This document shows positions 13,401 to 25,908 of a DNA stretch of 64,000 bases, in pieces. This DNA is from Rhodamnia argentea. Lineage: Eukaryota > Streptophyta > Magnoliopsida > Myrtales > Myrtaceae. The notes under the pieces are model-generated. The model did no database searches. It saw nothing but the letters and a program-made list of their open reading frames with translations, and was not told the DNA's origin. The DNA lies in assembly GCF_020921035.1 (NCBI RefSeq), contig NC_063160.1:22479595-22543594 (forward strand). The letters are read 5' to 3'. A program made the position numbers and the translations under genes. Numbering within the stretch: position 1 is the stretch's first letter; the number at the start of each line of letters is the position of its first letter.

Positions 13401-16400
13401 AACTCTTTGACTTTAATTATACTATTTTTGATCAATTAAGGTTAGGGTAGCAGAAGGGTCAGAATATTGGAGGTTATGCATTTTATTGATGTCTCTTGTT
13501 TGTATATATCTGGTCCATGATGCTATGGCTGACTTGATTGAATTTTTGAGCTTTTAGAAACCGAAATCTCATTAGCCATGTCTTTTCTTCTGAGAGAGTA
13601 TCTTGTTTTTTTCAGATTTTTACAGCTGCTGCAGCTGATGAGAGGAAGAATATTGTCTTGTTGGCCTTCGAAACCATGGAAAAGATTGTCCGTGAATATT
13701 TCCCTTATATAACTGAGACTGAGGCGATGACCTTTACGGACTGTGTAAGATGCCTCCTTGCTTTTACGACTAGCAGATTTAACAATGATGTCAGCCCCAA
13801 TGCCATAGCATTTCTTCGGTTTTGTGCGGTCAAACTTGCTGAAGGTGAACTTTTGTCCAACGGGAAGAGCATAAGTGATGGTTCAACTTCAGATGCAGCA
13901 GAAGGTGGTGGTGAGGTTGTGTTGAATGCAGAAACTTTCATCAATAAGGACGAGCCATCATCTTTTTGGGTCCCTTTACTTGCTGGTAATTTGCCCTATA
14001 ATTAATGTCTTATTCTAGATGCCGCTGCTTGGCAACCTTATCTACATGTTTGGCATCAGTGCCACAGACTTGAGATGACCTTGCCATTAAATAAAGCTGA
14101 TCTTAAATGAAGTATTTATTGTTCTGAGAAATATATGACAGTTAGATACATGGTTGCTGATACATAAGGTTGAAAATTTATGAATCACCTGGTTCAGTTA
14201 TCCGACTGTAACCCCTTGCAGTTTGAGGTGAGCATAGTTCTGTTTAGTTTAGAAGTTTTGAAGATTTAAATATCATATTTCCTTCGGTATACTATTGTGA
14301 TCGGGCTGGAACTGGTTTTCAGAAATTTGTCTTTGATGTTGTATGGATAATGAGGGGCAAATTATAGAATTATATGCAGAGAATGTTCAAGCAGATAGCA
14401 TATGATCAAATAGGTTGACTTTTTTATTTTCCTATTTTTTGAAGTATTTGAAGCTTTTGGTCAAGTTTTTCATAACATCATTAAGAGAATGGTCCTTTTG
14501 GTTGATATATTCATATAGCGATAGATAAATTGCCAACCTGGTATAGTGTCCTTTTATTTTTTGGTCAGAATAGTGTCCTTCAGTTGTTTGAAGTGAAAGA
14601 AAAACAAACAAATAAGGAGTAGTGTTGTTGCTCCGAGATGCAGGATTAGTGTCAAACAATTTCATAAAAAAATCTGGAACTAGGGCTTTATCTATGATGA
14701 TATGCGTGGGCTCACCTTGAATCTGTCTCGCCATTTTTCACCTTCTCAGTGCTAATTCCTCTATAGACTCCTGTGGAGAGACCTTGAATCTGTCTTGCCA
14801 TTTTGTTCTTTCATAGAAAAAGGAATTGCTCTTCATTGAGGTGAAACAAGTACACTAAAGATGTGGTACATGTATTTGCTGAAAGAGCTCCTTTGATTTT
14901 CTCTCACTACATTGCACATGCTATGTTTGACGTGAGGCTTGCATATGTAAGTCATTAACCTTGGTACTTTTATTCAGGGTTGTCAAAACTGACATCAGAT
15001 TCCAGACTAGCAATCAGGAAAAGTTCTTTAGAAGTGCTTTTTAGCATACTGAAGGATCATGGTCATGTCTTCTCCAGCGAGTTCTGGATTGCTGTTTTCA
15101 ACTCTATTGTTCTTCCGATATTCAATTTTGTCTCTGAGAAAGAGGTGCCTGTGAGGGATGACCAGTCATCACCTAGTGCTAGATCTTCACAATCTGAAGG
15201 AAGTACTTGGGATTCTGAAACTGCTTCTGTGGCTGCACATTGTTTAGTAGATCTCTTTGTTAGTTTCTTCGATGTGGTGAGGCCTCAACTGCCTGGTGTT
15301 GTTTTAATAATAACAGGGTTCATAAAGAGTCCTGTTCAAGGTACTGCCAGTACAGGTGTTGCTGCACTAGTGCGATTAACAGATGACTTGGGCATCAGAC
15401 TTTCAGAGCATGAATGGAGGCTGATATATGTGGGTTTGAAGGAAGCAACAGAATCGACTATTCCTGGATTTTTGAAGGTTCTAGGAACCATGGATAACAT
15501 TGAATTCACTCGTTATTCTCAGACAGATTTGGAAATGGATTCCGATCACGGGCTCAGCAGTGATGACATTGAGGATGATAATCTTCACACTGCAGCTTAC
15601 GTGATTTCGCGGATGAAGAGTCACATTGCTGTGCAGCTACTCTTGATACAGGTACCTCTTGAGTCCCTATGATCAGATGCATTCACGTACTGAATAGGAC
15701 CATCTTCTAATTTCATCTGTGGGTCTCAATTCTCCTGTGCAATTAATTTATCCTCCACTCAAGCGATCCTCCAAAAGTATCTTTTGATTGCTCCATATAT
15801 TCACTGATAGACCATTCGTGTCGTGCTCCTTTTCTTTGGTTTGCTTTTATGCTGCAAGCTTGTTTCTCATTTTTTATGTAATTTTCTTTTCTGGGGAAGA
15901 TCTCTAAGGAACATCCTTGTGGCAAGTTTATGTCAGTGTATTGATCATCCTGGAATTCTTCTCTTTTTTGTACAGGTGGTGGCCGATCTGTACACGTCAC
16001 ACCCAAAATCTCTATGCCGAGGCAATATTGCAACCATCCTGGAGTTATTTTCTTCAGTTGCTTCACATGCCCACCAACTGAACTCTGAAATGAAACTGCA
16101 GAAGAAGATTCAGAGAGTGTGCTCTGTGCTAGAGCTCTCAGGTCCACCCATTGTTCATTTTGAAAACGAGTCTTACCAGAGCTATCTCAACTTTCTTCAG
16201 TATTTGCTCCTGCAATTTCCTGGATTGTCCAGTGAGATGGGCACGGAATCACGGCTGGTCACAGTGTGTATGGAAGTGGTGCAAACATACTTGAATTGCA
16301 CGAGCCCTCGATTCGCGCAGGTGAGATCGGCGAACCGGCTGGTTCTTCACTGGATTCTCCCGCTAGGTTCGGCGAAGAAGGAAGAACTGGCGGCCAGGAC

Positions 16401-16584
16401 GGCATTAGTTGTGACGGCGCTGAGAGTGTTGGGCAATCTGGAGAGAGACACGTTCAGGAGGCACGCCTCACGATTTTTCCCTTTGTTGGTCGATCTCGTG
16501 CGGAGCGAGCATAGCTCTGGGGAAGTTCAGCGTGTCCTTACATACATATTTCAACAATGTATAGGTTCCATAATAATGGAATGA
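4435..16584 (+). CDS. BIG1: Brefeldin A-inhibited ARF guanine-nucleotide exchange factor, BIG1-like
   Basis: Large ARF-GEF that loads GTP onto ARF GTPases at the trans-Golgi network for secretory and vacuolar traffic. Eleven exons join in frame to 1734 residues: 4435-5519, 6564-6881, 9478-9811, 10037-10459, 10930-11222, 11655-11928, 12285-12787, 13060-13381, 13616-13985, 14978-15651, 15976-16584. The order is DCB (about 12-210), HUS with the box N-Y-D-C-D at 455-459, Sec7 (about 579-770), then HDS repeats to the C-terminus. The catalytic Glu is E669 in F-R-L-P-G-E. Residues Y703, S704, D711 and M721 are those linked to brefeldin A sensitivity. The protein follows Arabidopsis BIG1 nearly end to end as I recall it; BIG4 is the alternative. 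Intron 1 starts with GC, not GT. Intron 2 (2.6 kb) carries an inverted-repeat element. Exon 1 is GC-rich at its 5' end. The gene looks intact. Confidence 0.95.
5520..6563 (+). other. GC-AG intron 1 of BIG1
   Basis: The only junction that keeps the conserved protein in frame (…N-E-R/F-L-S-A-I-K…) is AG|GCAAGT at 5519/5520, paired with a normal CAG acceptor at 6563. A GT donor four bases downstream (5524) would shift the frame. AG|GCAAGT is the known consensus for GC-AG introns. Confidence 0.85.
7713..8500. mobile_element. Inverted-repeat element in BIG1 intron 2
   Basis: About 790 bp bounded by imperfect inverted ends of at least 50 bp. The left end carries 'aggcactgga' at 7720-7729 and the right end its complement at 8481-8492. 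Beyond these, both arms share 'gcaaattg' and 'tcaat' words at matching spacing. The centre (about 7930-8270) is C-rich and unlike the arms, which would fit a captured gene fragment. A non-autonomous Mutator-like element is the best guess. No transposase is seen. Confidence 0.55.
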
Positions 16585-17857
16585 CGATTTCACCTCACAC
16601 CTCCGAAAAAATTTTGCGATCCCGCGTATAATTGGTGTCACCACCAGTTTGAAAAAATCCTTTACCCTTTGATTCTATGGCAGGATAGAGAGCACGATTC
16701 CCTCTGTAAAAGTTCCCTCTTCCTTTTTCCCCACTTGGAAATGTACTGTATAAATGGCGAGGTTGTCGGCCTACCTATACTTTGTGAGTCTCCTTTCTCC
16801 GTCGATTCTCAGAGCTCTCTCTAATCTTAGTCAACAATGGTGGATGCAAAGGAGTAACGCGCCACTTTAGAACATCGCTCGTACGCGATAGCCACTTGGG
16901 ATTGCATAGTCAATGTGGGCTTCCATGGCGCTCGTCATGATGTCTTTGGTCCCCCCCCCTCGCTCTCTCCATGTTGAAAAGCAAAGTCCAATGTATCGAT
17001 CTTTGCTCGGTACACCGCCCTTGAATCTTGACTTGTTCACCCCAGTCGCACATAATGCTGTTCAAGTCCCTCATGCTCTTTGGTGTCAACGCTGCGTGAT
17101 TCCATGTTTGTATGTATCCTCTTTTATTTTGTCTTTTACTCTCCCTCCCTCTTCTTATATTTCAGAACTTCCCTTGCTCTAATTTTGTCACATTCTTTTG
17201 GCACGGGTGATTAATTTCATACGGTTAGTTAGAGTAGAGATCCCTCACTTAGAGAATGCTTTCGATCTTCATTTGGTTCCCCCACCCAACCCCCCCGCGG
17301 AAGGGCTGGCACCGGATGACGGCATATGATTTAGTCATCAATTGGATATTCAAACTCGCTAAGAGGCGGCCGTGACTAAAACTCTTAAAAGCGGGTCTGA
17401 GAAGTCCCCCATGCTGTTGCGCAATTTGGCCGTTCAAGCGTATCTATAGAGCGAATACTTTTGTTTCTGGATAATTATCGGATGGACGTTCTTTTTATTA
17501 GAAAACTTCTGCATTTTCTATCGTGGCGTACCTCGAGTCACAATGGCCAGCGGGAGGAAAACTCTCCGAGAAACAAACGATACGGATCACAACATCGTCT
17601 ACCAGAAAATGCCTGTCCATTTACTCAAGAAACCCATCTCCTCTTGCTTGGGAAAAAGTAGGAACGAAAGGGAGCTTCTCCATATTTATAGCATTTATTG
17701 TTTAAACTTCCAAGCTTCGACAACGCTTTGCCGATTGTGAGCCGCGAGAAGTTAATCCAAATGGGAACGTAACCACACACCTTTCAATTCTCTTTCTGTA
17801 ATTGAAGCAAATCAATAATGAAAAAACAAGGAGAGGGGGGTTCTCTCTCATGTGTCA

Positions 17858-17860
<3 letters not shown>

Positions 17861-17888
<28 letters not shown>
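17861..17888. repeat. (CT)n microsatellite
   Basis: An uninterrupted run of about 14 CT units in intergenic DNA. Confidence 0.9.
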
Positions 17889-17891
<3 letters not shown>

Positions 17892-18215
17892 TCATCTGTA
17901 AATCTAAGTGTCGAAACGAAGCTGGGGGCAAACATCGGTCCCATTCAAAAGAAAAAGAATAATTGATTGCCGTGGTTTCTAAGCTCCCCACCCGAAGTTG
18001 CGGTCTGGCCGCTTGAGTCATAATCAGGTCGCGTCTCCAACCCCTTTTGCCAACATTAAATGTTTCCCCACCTCTTTTGAAGATGTGCATCACACCCCCC
18101 CTCCCCTCCTCCACCCCCCTCTCTCTTTAATTGAACTCCTTTTCTGTTGAGTCATGATGGCATGTATTGCCCAAATCCACTCCCAATAACCTGATGATGA
18201 TGTGTCAGTGTTGAG

Positions 18216-18239
18216 TCCCTTTCCCTTTCCCTTTCCCTT
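18216..18239. repeat. (CCCTTT)n microsatellite
   Basis: Four tandem copies of a six-base unit in intergenic DNA. Confidence 0.85.
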
Positions 18240-21200
18240 CGTTCAGTGTGCATCACGAAAAGGCCAAAAGGTAAAATCTAGACTTGGCGTCGCTTAGAAA
18301 TCGATAGCCGAAAAGCGCTGCGAATTACACAGGATAGAAGCGATCGAGCCATGTAAATTGCTCCTCGGGATGATCCGGGCTCGATCCGATAGATTCGTCG
18401 TGTCTTCTCATTTGTACAAATTCTTGATTCGATCGTGCTCGACGTGCGGAACGGTGTTTTTGATAGCGACCATCGCTCCGTCGCTTACTGAAACCCTGAT
18501 GAAAAGTCGTTGCAGCATGCTGCACGGCACGAGAAAGAAATGTCCCCGTTTCATCTCTGTCTCATGTCTGGACTTTTTATTTTTCCTTCTTGTGGATAAC
18601 GAACGGAACTCTTAATCGAAAATGACGCGATTTGGACAAAAATGCACGATGATGTGATCTACTTAGAATTAACTTCGAAATGAAACTAGAACATGCTACA
18701 TAAATTTCACTCGGAGGAGGTCGATTATTCATATTTATTTCACTACATAATCATCATATTTTGTGATCGTTAAAGTCACCGAATGCACCTAATTAGAGCG
18801 TTCTTTTTCTTCCCAAGTTGCTCATTGACAAATAATCATTCAAGTTGGGGACACAAATGCATTATCGGGCACACGGATTTTGATTTCTTCGAGCGTTGCA
18901 TTTCATGACATTAAGCAAAATGAACTGGCGCCCACCACAGCAGACTGGAACGAAAGTGCATGGATCCAGATCTCTGCCGCAGAGCAATCGCCTTCAACTT
19001 CCCTGCAAATGATTATTGTATAGCCAGCAGTATTTCGTTTACTTTCCTAGCATGTATGATCCTTTTCACACTGCCCTTATACAAGAACTTGGCCATGCTT
19101 GGAGATGGACAATGTTGAATGTTTGGGATTCGGATGAGGTCAATCGAGCTTTTGTGATGTCCATCCAATACATGCAACCAAAAAAGCAAAAAAAAAAAAA
19201 AAAAATTTGGGTGGAGATTTTTCGTTGAGCGCATCGTGATTACGATCGCTTATGAAGCCAGAACCGCCGCTTTCGAAATCAAAACCGGGGAGGGTGAAAG
19301 ATCGGGATTGACTTAAGTTGTTATGGAATCGAATTATGTGAGGGACAATGATTTCGAGCGAAATGAGGAACCTAAAACGATATGAGAAAATTTATCCCGA
19401 GTAACAATGTTATGGAACTTTAGTCTTTCATTTTTTAATTTTTTTTTAAGTTAATATGCATTGGAGGAAATTTTTTTTGGTTTCAGAGCGATGAGTCGTT
19501 ACCTGTGCATTGAATGAGTAACGAGGAATGGAGACGTCAAAGTTGGTCGGCTCAACGCATGTTAAAGTGTCGTGCAAAAAATTAACAGTTGAACAATATA
19601 CACGGCCTCATTTTGCAGACTTTTTCTCCAATTAAGAAATAACTATACTAAAACTTTCTTTGTCGTTGACCTGTCCACAATTCATTTGGCAATTATGGGA
19701 AGGACTTGAGGTTGCATCAACTGCCAAAGAGAGAATAAAAAGGGAAAGATATGGTAAAAAAAACAAAGGATTAATATATGTATTATGCTTCCGAATTTTG
19801 ATAACGATATAAGCACGACTAAAATAGTAAAATTTAACAGCGATATAATCCCGACTAGGTCTCGATCGAAACCCTCCTGGCATCGACCCTTTTTTTTAAA
19901 AAATAATTATTATTATAACCGGCGATAATTATCGTGCGAAGCTATCATGAATGTTTTTCGGAAAGAGCAAATGCTCATTCACCCAACGATACCGCGTTAA
20001 TTATTCCATAACTCTTTACCCGACATGACGAGTCATCTATTCCTTCCTTTTCGAAAACAGAATTTAATTTTTTTTCTGTATTTTCTCATGTCAGTTGTTA
20101 ACTAGATTAAAACAAAAACACGGCATGAACCAAAACCAAAAAAAAAAAAACAAATGATGTAAAAAAAAATCCGAACCCTTGTCCTTGTCGCTCTGGATAC
20201 TTCATCCCGTGTCTGTTTCTCTCTCCGAGTCTTATGCAATTTCTGCATGAATTGCATGCCACCAACCTTCGGCATTTATTTGGAGAAAAATATAAATGTG
20301 ATGTGAACCCTAATTTGACTTTTGAGAGCCGGGCACTTCATCCAACTTTGGACGTAAACGGTCGAAATTAAAAGGATGTCCTTTCATTCAATCCCCTGTG
20401 TTCGATTCTGATTGGTCCATGCCATCCATTAAACACTCGTAGGCTTGTATGTATAGTGATCTTCCCTCCGCGTAAAATTAGTCTTAAATGTGCACGCAAA
20501 TGACATTATGGGTTGGGCAGTACATCAACATAATAATCGTCTTAATTTCGCATCACACGCGGTAACTTGCGCCAACTTTTTTTGTTTTTTTCAAGTCTTT
20601 GTGAAGAATATTCATCCGCTTTTAACTTTGTTCGTTCAAATTTTGAATCATTCTTCGGATAAAAGCGAGTAAGAGAATACCTCTATGAATGGATCACGAT
20701 AAATATGTATTTTATATGATTTATTGCGAGCCGGAGCTTGGAACGAGCCCGGTTGAAATTTCCGCCAATGATAAATTACGCAAACGAGCGAGAGGCGACT
20801 AAGCTGTGCACGACCATCCTCTCACACCATATAATAACCGCAGGGGGGGACATGATTAGTTAAAATTTCCTCTCTCCTTGTTATTCGAAATATCGAGATT
20901 AATTATTCGCTCAACTACTAATCTTATTTCTGCCCTTGGTTTTGATGAAGAGAAAAAGTTCACCGCCGGCATGCATTGCATTATTCAAAGTTGCCAATTG
21001 GACTCCAGCTCTGCTAACTTCTCCCTCACCCAACCAACCACATGACAAAAATTTTCAAGTCAAACAGGGACAGCTGCAGATAAAGCATGAGCACATAGTT
21101 CAAAATTGATCTCATTTCCCCATTATAAAACGGTATTGCAGTCAAAGGGTCAAAGGTGAGACCCTAATTCCTGTTTTCTCATAAGGGCAAGCAAAACCTG

Positions 21201-21753
21201 CTTAATTGGTCTCTATTGGGTAACGCCAACCCAAATCACCTTAAGCTATTTGACTTTTTAAAGCAGCCAAAAGTGAAAAAACCACCTCATGTTATGTTAA
21301 AATATAGACCCACATATTTTAAGTGAATTTTAGGGTTAGGTACGAAATTGATGTTAGTTGGGCCTTCTTTTTGGAGGTGTAAATGTACCTAAGTCATAAG
21401 TTGAAGGTGGCAAGATTCTAGCTCTTGAGATTAGTCTTGGAAGGATTGAGCTTGTTGGTTTTGATCAAACTACGTACAAGTGGATTGGTGATGTTTGAAG
21501 GATTGAAAGGTACATAACCCCCGTTATTCCATATAGCAGCGGGCACGACATCTTAGGGCATTGGTTCGAGATTAAATGTCAATCAAGTAATTTCAATTCG
21601 TGGGCGTGAGATTACTGTACTTCGCGTCCCCTCTCATTAAGAGAAAACAAATAAGGAAATTAAAATGGTTTAGCGTCCTACCCCGATGGGGTAATCTCCT
21701 AGGACTTAGTATGATCGGGACAACGGCTCTTGAGTTTTGACTAGAACAATATA

Positions 21754-22072
21754 GGGAAAATAATCAAAATAGTCCTAAACCTCCTGCCTTTCGTTGGAGG
21801 CTTGCAGCTAGCGACCCTCACCTAGGGGCCGACGACTTCCGCCAACCCTCGGCTGGTCCTGTCAGCCCAAAGCCAAAAAAAAAAAAAAAAGAAAAAGATA
21901 GAAAGAATTATTAAAAAAATAATTAACAAATTTGAAAAATATTTAAATATCATTAAAAATATTGAATTAGCAAAAACATAAAAGGTTTAGGACTTAATTG
22001 ACTAAAAAAAAGATGTTTAAGACTGAATTGGCATAATTGCAAGAAGTTTATGAATTTTATGGTTATTCTCCT
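21754..22072. mobile_element. MITE-like inverted-repeat element upstream of HMGR
   Basis: The left end reads 'gggaaaataatcaaaatagt'. The right end, near 22030-22072, is an inverted partner carrying 'aagtttatgaattttatgg'. A GC-rich centre at about 21780-21870 is followed by an A-rich tract. The layout matches the elements at 30737-31188 and 31509-32075. The left arm looks shortened. It ends about 340 bp upstream of the HMGR TATA box. Confidence 0.55.
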
Positions 22073-22327
22073 GAAAATAATATTGCGGGCGTAATATAAT
22101 TTATCGAGTACTTCATTAAAGACGCTATGTTTCTTGTTATGGTAGGGAAATCGTATCATGAAGGCTCTTAAAATGGGAGATAGAAGTGACAAAAGGCAGA
22201 AGCAAAAATGTCCACAATTTTTTTTTTTTTTTGCCCTTTTAGAAAGATTTCGAGCTGAAATGGCAAAGAAGAAGACAATAAAGAGATCTACCAATTCTCT
22301 CACTTTGACTCTCCTTGATCACTCTCG

Positions 22328-22333
22328 CACGTG
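22328..22333. promoter_or_regulatory. G-box (CACGTG) in the HMGR promoter
   Basis: A perfect CACGTG lies 79 bp upstream of the HMGR TATA box. This spacing is usual for bZIP or bHLH (including light- and ABA-linked) control. Function is inferred from position. Confidence 0.55.
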
Positions 22334-22411
22334 CCAACACTCTCTCACTGAAAAACTGAAATTACCTCATTACCCCTCCAATCCTGCGTGAACCCCCCTC
22401 CTCAACGACCC

Positions 22412-22419
22412 TATAAATA
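22412..22419 (+). promoter_or_regulatory. TATA box of HMGR
   Basis: TATAAATA sits 152 bp before the start codon. Transcription would then begin near 22440-22450 and give a leader of about 125 nt that contains no ATG. Confidence 0.7.
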
Positions 22420-22481
22420 CCGACCCTCCTATACTATCGCTCCTCCATTCAAACCCACAGTACAAACTCCCTCCACTATTA

Positions 22482-22507
22482 TCTCTCTCTCTCTCTCTCT
22501 CTCTCTC
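22482..22507 (+). repeat. (CT)n tract in the HMGR leader
   Basis: About 13 CT units lie between the TATA box and the start codon. On the other strand this is a GAGA tract of the kind bound by plant BPC proteins. A regulatory role is inference. Confidence 0.7.
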
Positions 22508-22570
22508 CCGGTCATTTCGTCGAACACCTCTCTCCCTCCCTCGTCGCCGGCAGCCCCGCCGCCGCCCACG

Positions 22571-25019
22571 ATGGACGTTCGCCGGCGACCTGACAAGGCC
22601 CTCGACGGCCACGTCAACACCAAGTCCAAGCAGCACCAGGACGCCGTCGCCGGCTACGCATCGTCCCTCAAGGCGTCGGATGCCCTGCCGCTCCCCCTCT
22701 ACGTCACCAATGCCGTCTTCTTCACGCTCTTCTTCTCCGTCGTTTACTACCTCCTCTCGCGGTGGAGGGAGAAGATCCGCACGTCGACGCCGCTCCACCT
22801 GGTGACCCCCGCCGAGATGGCGGCCATCGTCGCCTTCGTGGCCTCCTTCATCTACCTCGTCGGGTTCTTCGGCGTCGACTTCGTCCAGTCCCTCATCCTC
22901 CGTCCCGCCGGTGATGTGTGGACGGCAGACGATGAAGAGGATGAGGTCGTGGTCGCCGGGGCCGATCACGAGAAGATCCTCCTCAAGGAGGATTCCCGCA
23001 GTTCGCCCTGTGGCCAGGCTCTCGACTGCACGCCAATCGTGCACAAACCTAAGTTTGTCGATCCGGTCGTGCAGGACGCCCCGAAAGAGAAGGTGATTGA
23101 GGCAGTGCCCAGCGCTTTATCCGAAGAGGACGAGGATATTATCAATTCGGTTGTCCAGGGAAAGACGCCATCGTACTCGCTCGAGACGAAGCTTGGGGAC
23201 TGCAAGAGAGCTGCTGCGATTCGGCGCGAGGCGTTGCAGAGGATCACGGGGAAGTCCCTCTCGGGATTGCCCTTGGAGGGCTTCGACTACGAGTCCATAT
23301 TGGGACAGTGCTGCGAGATGCCAGTTGGATATGTGCAGATACCAGTGGGGATTGCTGGGCCACTGTTGCTTGACGGGAGGGAGTACTCTGTCCCGATGGC
23401 GACCACCGAGGGGTGTCTGATAGCGAGCACGAACAGGGGCTGCAAGGCCATTTTCGTGTCCGGTGGCGCAGCCAGCGTCGTGTTGAGGGATGGGATGACC
23501 AGGGCTCCTATCGTGAGGTTCGCCACGGCGAAGAGAGCGGCTGATCTCAAGTTCTTCTTGGAGAATCCCGCGAATTTCGACAGCTTGGCCGTTGTTTTCA
23601 ACAGGTTGGTTTGGTTTTTTCCTGTTTAGAAGGTCTCTTCTGGGTCGATATCACTCGTTGAGTCTAATAATACGTAGTAAAATCGGTGTACAGTATGTTG
23701 AAAAGGATTGAGCTTGGTGGCCTTTGGTTCAAGATCAGAAATTGCGAGCCTTAAGACTAGTGGATCGTAATTTTTGATAAGTGGTGCATATGTAGTTTTC
23801 CTGATTTGCATGATGATTACTTTATGTAGTTACCTTTTCGCTTTTTCTCCTATTTTGGCATTTATAGTTGAGTTTTGGTTTGAGCATTCATTGATGATGT
23901 TTGTTGCAATTGCTTCTGAACAGGTCCAGTAGATTTGCAAGGCTCCAAAACATCAAGTGTGCGATTGCTGGAAAGAATCTGTACACGAGATTCTCCTGCA
24001 GCACAGGAGATGCGATGGGCATGAACATGGTCTCGAAAGGAGTCCAGAACGTTCTGGACTTCCTCCAGAACGACTTCCCCGACATGGACGTCCTCGGGAT
24101 CTCCGGGAATTACTGCTCCGACAAGAAGCCGGCGGCGGTGAACTGGATCGAGGGGCGAGGGAAATCCGTAGTCTGTGAGGCCACCATCAAGGGCGATGTG
24201 GTGAGGAAGGTGCTGAAGACGAGCGTCGAGGCCTTGGTCGAGCTCAACATGCTGAAGAACCTCACTGGCTCCGCCATGGCTGGGGCTCTCGGAGGCTTCA
24301 ACGCCCACGCGAGTAACATTGTGGCAGCCGTCTATATCGCCACGGGTCAAGATCCCGCCCAGAATGTGGAGAGTTCTCACTGCATAACCATGATGGAGGC
24401 CCTTAACGATGGAAAGGACCTTCATGTTTCTGTGACCATGCCTTCTATTGAGGTATAAAATCAAGCCCCTTTGCATATCTCACTTGTTTATCCTCTAGGA
24501 ATATCTCTAACAAATGAACAAAGACTGTTAGAAAAGAGAAATTCTAATAGAGTGAGTTAGCGGAGTTCAGAAAAGGACATGGCTTTAGGGAATACAAAAA
24601 CAGGATGTGAACTTGGCAATGCTTCACTAGTGATTTCGCTGAATCCGGATGCAACTTCGACATGGGAATTGATTGTATTTTATTCTTGTTTGCATATGAT
24701 AGAATCTAATAGAAAATTTCCACGAATATCTAATGAGTCTGGAATTAATGGTGCGATTTCTTTCTTTCATCATCAGGTGGGTACAGTTGGAGGCGGGACT
24801 CAGCTCGCTTCCCAGTCGGCATGTCTGAACCTGCTCGGCGTGAAAGGTGCTAACAAGGAGGCAGCGGGAGCTAACGCGAGGCTTCTGGCCACGGTCGTGG
24901 CCGGCTCTGTCCTCGCCGGTGAACTCTCTCTCATGTCGGCTATCGCGGCGGGGCAGCTCGTGAACAGCCACATGAAGTACAACAGATCCAGCAAGGACGT
25001 TACCAAGCTCTCCTCTTAA
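22571..25019 (+). CDS. HMGR: 3-hydroxy-3-methylglutaryl-CoA reductase
   Basis: Makes mevalonate from HMG-CoA with two NADPH, the controlling step of the cytosolic mevalonate pathway to sterols and other isoprenoids, on the ER membrane. Exons 22571-23604, 23924-24452 and 24777-25019 give 601 residues, the usual plant size. The N-terminus M-D-V-R-R-R carries an Arg-rich ER-retention motif. Two membrane segments lie at about 44-63 and 83-109, then a variable acidic linker. The catalytic residues are present: E280 (T-T-E-G-C), K412 (S-D-K-K-P), D488 (G-Q-D-P-A-Q-N) and H586 (N-S-H-M-K-Y-N). The NADPH motifs D-A-M-G-M-N and G-T-V-G-G-G-T are intact. S592 in N-R-S-S matches the SnRK1 phosphorylation site. 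The frame is open upstream to 22388 but has no ATG there. Most plant HMGR genes that I recall have four exons. Here the middle intron is absent. Confidence 0.97.
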
Positions 25020-25264
25020 TCTAACACTACCAGTATAAAACACAGGACATGCGAAAGAAGAAGGAAGAGCCATTGGAAGAGGCCTCGACTGTGTGTCTGT
25101 AACTCTGCATAAGGCATACCGAAAAAAAGAAAGTAGTGGGCATATATATCCAGCTCTTTAGATCCAGGGTCGGAGGGAGGGAGAGAGAGAAGATGATTGT
25201 GGGAAAACGCAAGGAAAGATTTGCAGAGCAGAAACTGGACTCAAAGAGTCAAGTTTGTAACCTG

Positions 25265-25310
25265 TGTTCTTTCTTTCTTTCTTTCTTTCCGTCTTTCTTT
25301 CTTTCTTCAT
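25265..25310 (+). repeat. (TTTC)n in the HMGR 3' region
   Basis: A near-perfect TTTC microsatellite about 250 bp after the HMGR stop, probably inside its 3' UTR. Confidence 0.75.
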
Positions 25311-25346
25311 GTTTGTTCTGTTTTCTTTCCTGAATTAAAAAGCAAT

Positions 25347-25540
25347 GTAAGAAGGTCCTGCAAATATTGTCAATAAAGTCCCGAACTTTTAAATTGTACC
25401 AATTTAATCTTATACTTTTTGAAAGATACGCCAATGTAGTCATAAACCTTTTTGTCAAATACAAATTTATGACTAAATTGACGAAAATTAAAAAAAAAAA
25501 AAGAATTGGGACCAAATCCCACAAAACTCCAAAAGGTTTC
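25347..25540. mobile_element. Fragment of a MITE-like element
   Basis: Repeated words such as 'accaatttaatc' and 'tagtcataaacct', alternating with their complements, match the arms of the inverted-repeat elements elsewhere in the window. Only part is present. It lies just after HMGR and contains an AATAAA at 25372 that could serve HMGR polyadenylation. Confidence 0.4.
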
Positions 25541-25908
25541 TTCCAACTGTGGTGAGATTTGTTTCAGCGTGCCTACATCCGATTCCTAGCCCAACATCAA
25601 TCTCCCCTGAGAAGGCTGGCGAGCTAAACACGGTTTCCGAGCCCCCTCCGTCGTCGTCCAGTGCATGTGAACGGGTCACGTTCGGTGTCGCGTCTCGTGC
25701 AATTGACTCGATCGTGTTGCCCGAGTCACTACCAACACATTTGCACCCTTTGAGCCCCGATGCGCTGGCGTCGTTGCTGCATAGACATAGACTACACAGG
25801 ATTGAGACACCGGCCAGTTCACATCTCCACCACGTGCGCGGGGCCGCCCATGCCGGGCGAAACTTTTCCTCGTACGAAGGGATTTCACGTGAATAAGATG
25901 ACTCTACG
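25541..25908. other. Intergenic, GC-richer, no gene recognised
   Basis: Both strands have open frames of 115-141 codons here, but neither resembles a known family. The frames overlap each other and lack a convincing gene structure. I treat it as non-coding. Confidence 0.4.

Larger units (their letters stand above)
16585..21753. other. Intergenic between BIG1 and HMGR
   Basis: The first few hundred bases are the probable BIG1 3' UTR. The rest holds only short, unconserved reading frames. It contains simple repeats, including (CT)n at 17861-17888 and a CCCTTT run at 18216-18239, and scattered A-tracts. No RNA gene or transposon protein is recognised. Confidence 0.5.

Noticed and set aside
22388-22570. 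Upstream in-frame extension of HMGR
   Set aside because: It has no ATG, covers the TATA box and CT-rich leader, and M-D-V-R-R-R at 22571 is the family start.
22370-23044. Long minus-strand frame of 224 codons over HMGR exon 1
   Set aside because: Shadow of GC-rich HMGR coding sequence; the product is low-complexity and matches no family.
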